DNA from: Pseudophaeobacter arcticus DSM 23566
GTDB lineage: Bacteria; Pseudomonadota; Alphaproteobacteria; Rhodobacterales; Rhodobacteraceae
Direction of reading: 5' to 3'
Length of the DNA: 64,000 nt
NCBI RefSeq assembly: GCF_000473205.1
Contig: NZ_AXBF01000004.1
Span: forward strand, 124,001-188,000
Part shown: piece by piece, positions 63,446 to 64,000 of the stretch
Layout: the number at the start of each line of letters is the position of its first letter
How positions within the stretch are numbered: position 1 is the first letter of the stretch
Translations under genes and position numbers: made by a program
Notes under the pieces: model-generated
What the model was told of the DNA's origin: nothing
Seen by the model: the letters and a program-made list of their open reading frames with translations, nothing else
Database searches by the model: none

Positions 63446-63539
63446 GGGTTTTCCTTGCGCCTATTCATCAGGGTCATCTGGCGCGAACCGTATCGGCAAA
63501 AAGCGGTGGTGCAAGTGCTTTCTGCTGGCAGCTGAAACC

Positions 63540-63824
63540 CTAGGTCCAATGCATCTGCGCACCACCCGGAAGCGCCATCCGCGCCAACATCGGCATCTCA
63601 TAGGCGATTCCTGCCTGGTCACAGAATTCAACCACCCAGGCATCGTCCATCGTTAAGAAATCGAGCAGCGAGCCCAAAAACGCAGGATCGGCGGCATTTT
63701 CCCGCAGATCCGCCTCGGCTGCGCCAGTGGCGCCCATAAACACCGGTAACAACTCATCATTTGTCATCAACCAGGCTAGCGCCTTAAGCGCGATCACCTC
63801 AGCTTGATCGGCGGAAATCTGCAT
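63540..63824 (-). CDS. DUF3572 family protein
   Basis: 94 residues from the ATG at 63824. The sequence SADQAEVIALKALAWLMTND, then FLTMDDAWVVEFCDQAGI matches the alphaproteobacterial DUF3572 family, of unknown function. The gene is divergent from pleD, an arrangement common in this class. Confidence 0.9.
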   Translation of the reverse strand: MQISADQAEVIALKALAWLMTNDELLPVFMGATGAAEADLRENAADPAFLGSLLDFLTMDDAWVVEFCDQAGIAYEMPMLARMALPGGAQMHWT

Positions 63825-63939
63825 GACGACCCCATTCCTGACACGTTGCGGACAAATTAGTAAAAACCCGAAACAGTTTATTAACCAGTCTGACGGAAAC
63901 TTCCAGTGTAACGAGCAAAAGGTTCGAAAGGCGACCCAC

Positions 63940-64000
63940 GTGCAAGGAACGATCCTAGTCATAGATGGTATTTCGACCAACCGCATTATGCTGAAGGTTC
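63940..64000 (+). CDS. pleD: PleD-type response regulator, N-terminus (edge-truncated)
   Basis: A GTG at 63940 opens QGTILVIDGISTNRIMLKV, the first strand and helix of a receiver domain as in PleD (usually TILVVDDxxxNR). One of the two acidic residues is replaced by glycine in the usual DD pair (IDG). The rest is outside the window. Identification as pleD rests on this beginning and the adjacent DUF3572 gene. Confidence 0.72.
   Translation, partial: MQGTILVIDGISTNRIMLKV

Overview
The window looks like a chromosomal stretch of a marine alphaproteobacterium of the Rhodobacterales (roseobacter type). This is inferred from the GC-rich coding sequence, the density of ABC, TRAP and TTT uptake systems, the DUF3572-pleD pair at the right edge, the H-NOX/GGDEF pair, and a DmdA-like GcvT homologue. 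No rRNA, CRISPR array, prophage or replication origin is visible. One tRNA gene (Glu, UUC) is present. Most of the window is accessory metabolism laid out as short operons beside their own regulators.

Layout. (1) 0-11.7 kb: an edge flavoprotein and an AraC regulator, then a seven-gene minus-strand operon (YtcJ-type amidohydrolase, PotA/B/C/D-like ABC transporter, gamma-glutamyltransferase, exported YtcJ-type amidohydrolase) next to a GntR regulator. (2) 11.8-16.1 kb: a gene graveyard holding remnants of a lipid- or steroid-type catabolic operon (saccharopine-dehydrogenase-like protein, acyl-CoA synthetase, thiolase, SDR), IS110 and IS3 scraps, and an intact Fic protein. (3) 16.1-25.1 kb: a TPP-dependent decarboxylase-like enzyme with an IclR regulator, and a LysR regulator divergent from a TRAP transporter, ketopantoate-reductase-like and aldehyde dehydrogenase operon. 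(4) 25.1-32.7 kb: a broken SDR, a complete Liv-type ABC transporter, a nitrilase and a divergent AraC regulator. (5) 33-42.7 kb: an IS30 element with a nonsense mutation, followed by an AT-richer island of glycosyltransferases, sulfotransferases and a methyltransferase-sulfotransferase fusion, probably for surface glycan synthesis. (6) 42.8-47.2 kb: an arsenic island with Acr3, an ArsR-ArsC fusion, GAPDH and ArsJ. (7) 47.3-53.2 kb: an ornithine-cyclodeaminase-like enzyme and TRAP operon, with a divergent XRE-cupin regulator and amidase. (8) 53.2-64 kb: YaeQ, tRNA-Glu, an acyl-CoA dehydrogenase, a collapsed TctB/TctA/UspA locus, a DmdA-like protein, the GGDEF/H-NOX pair, a non-pyrrolysine MttB homologue, a HAD phosphatase, DUF3572 and the start of pleD.

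Most notable points. At least seven genes in three separate places have lost their middle or an end but keep recognisable termini. The H-NOX protein has a proline where the heme-ligating histidine is expected. The arsenic island combines arsenite extrusion, arsenate reduction and the GAPDH/ArsJ arsenate route under one clear palindrome. A methyltransferase-sulfotransferase fusion sits in an island that looks horizontally acquired. Several intergenic regions carry exact palindromes that read as regulator sites, including four alternating half-sites in front of the TPP enzyme gene.
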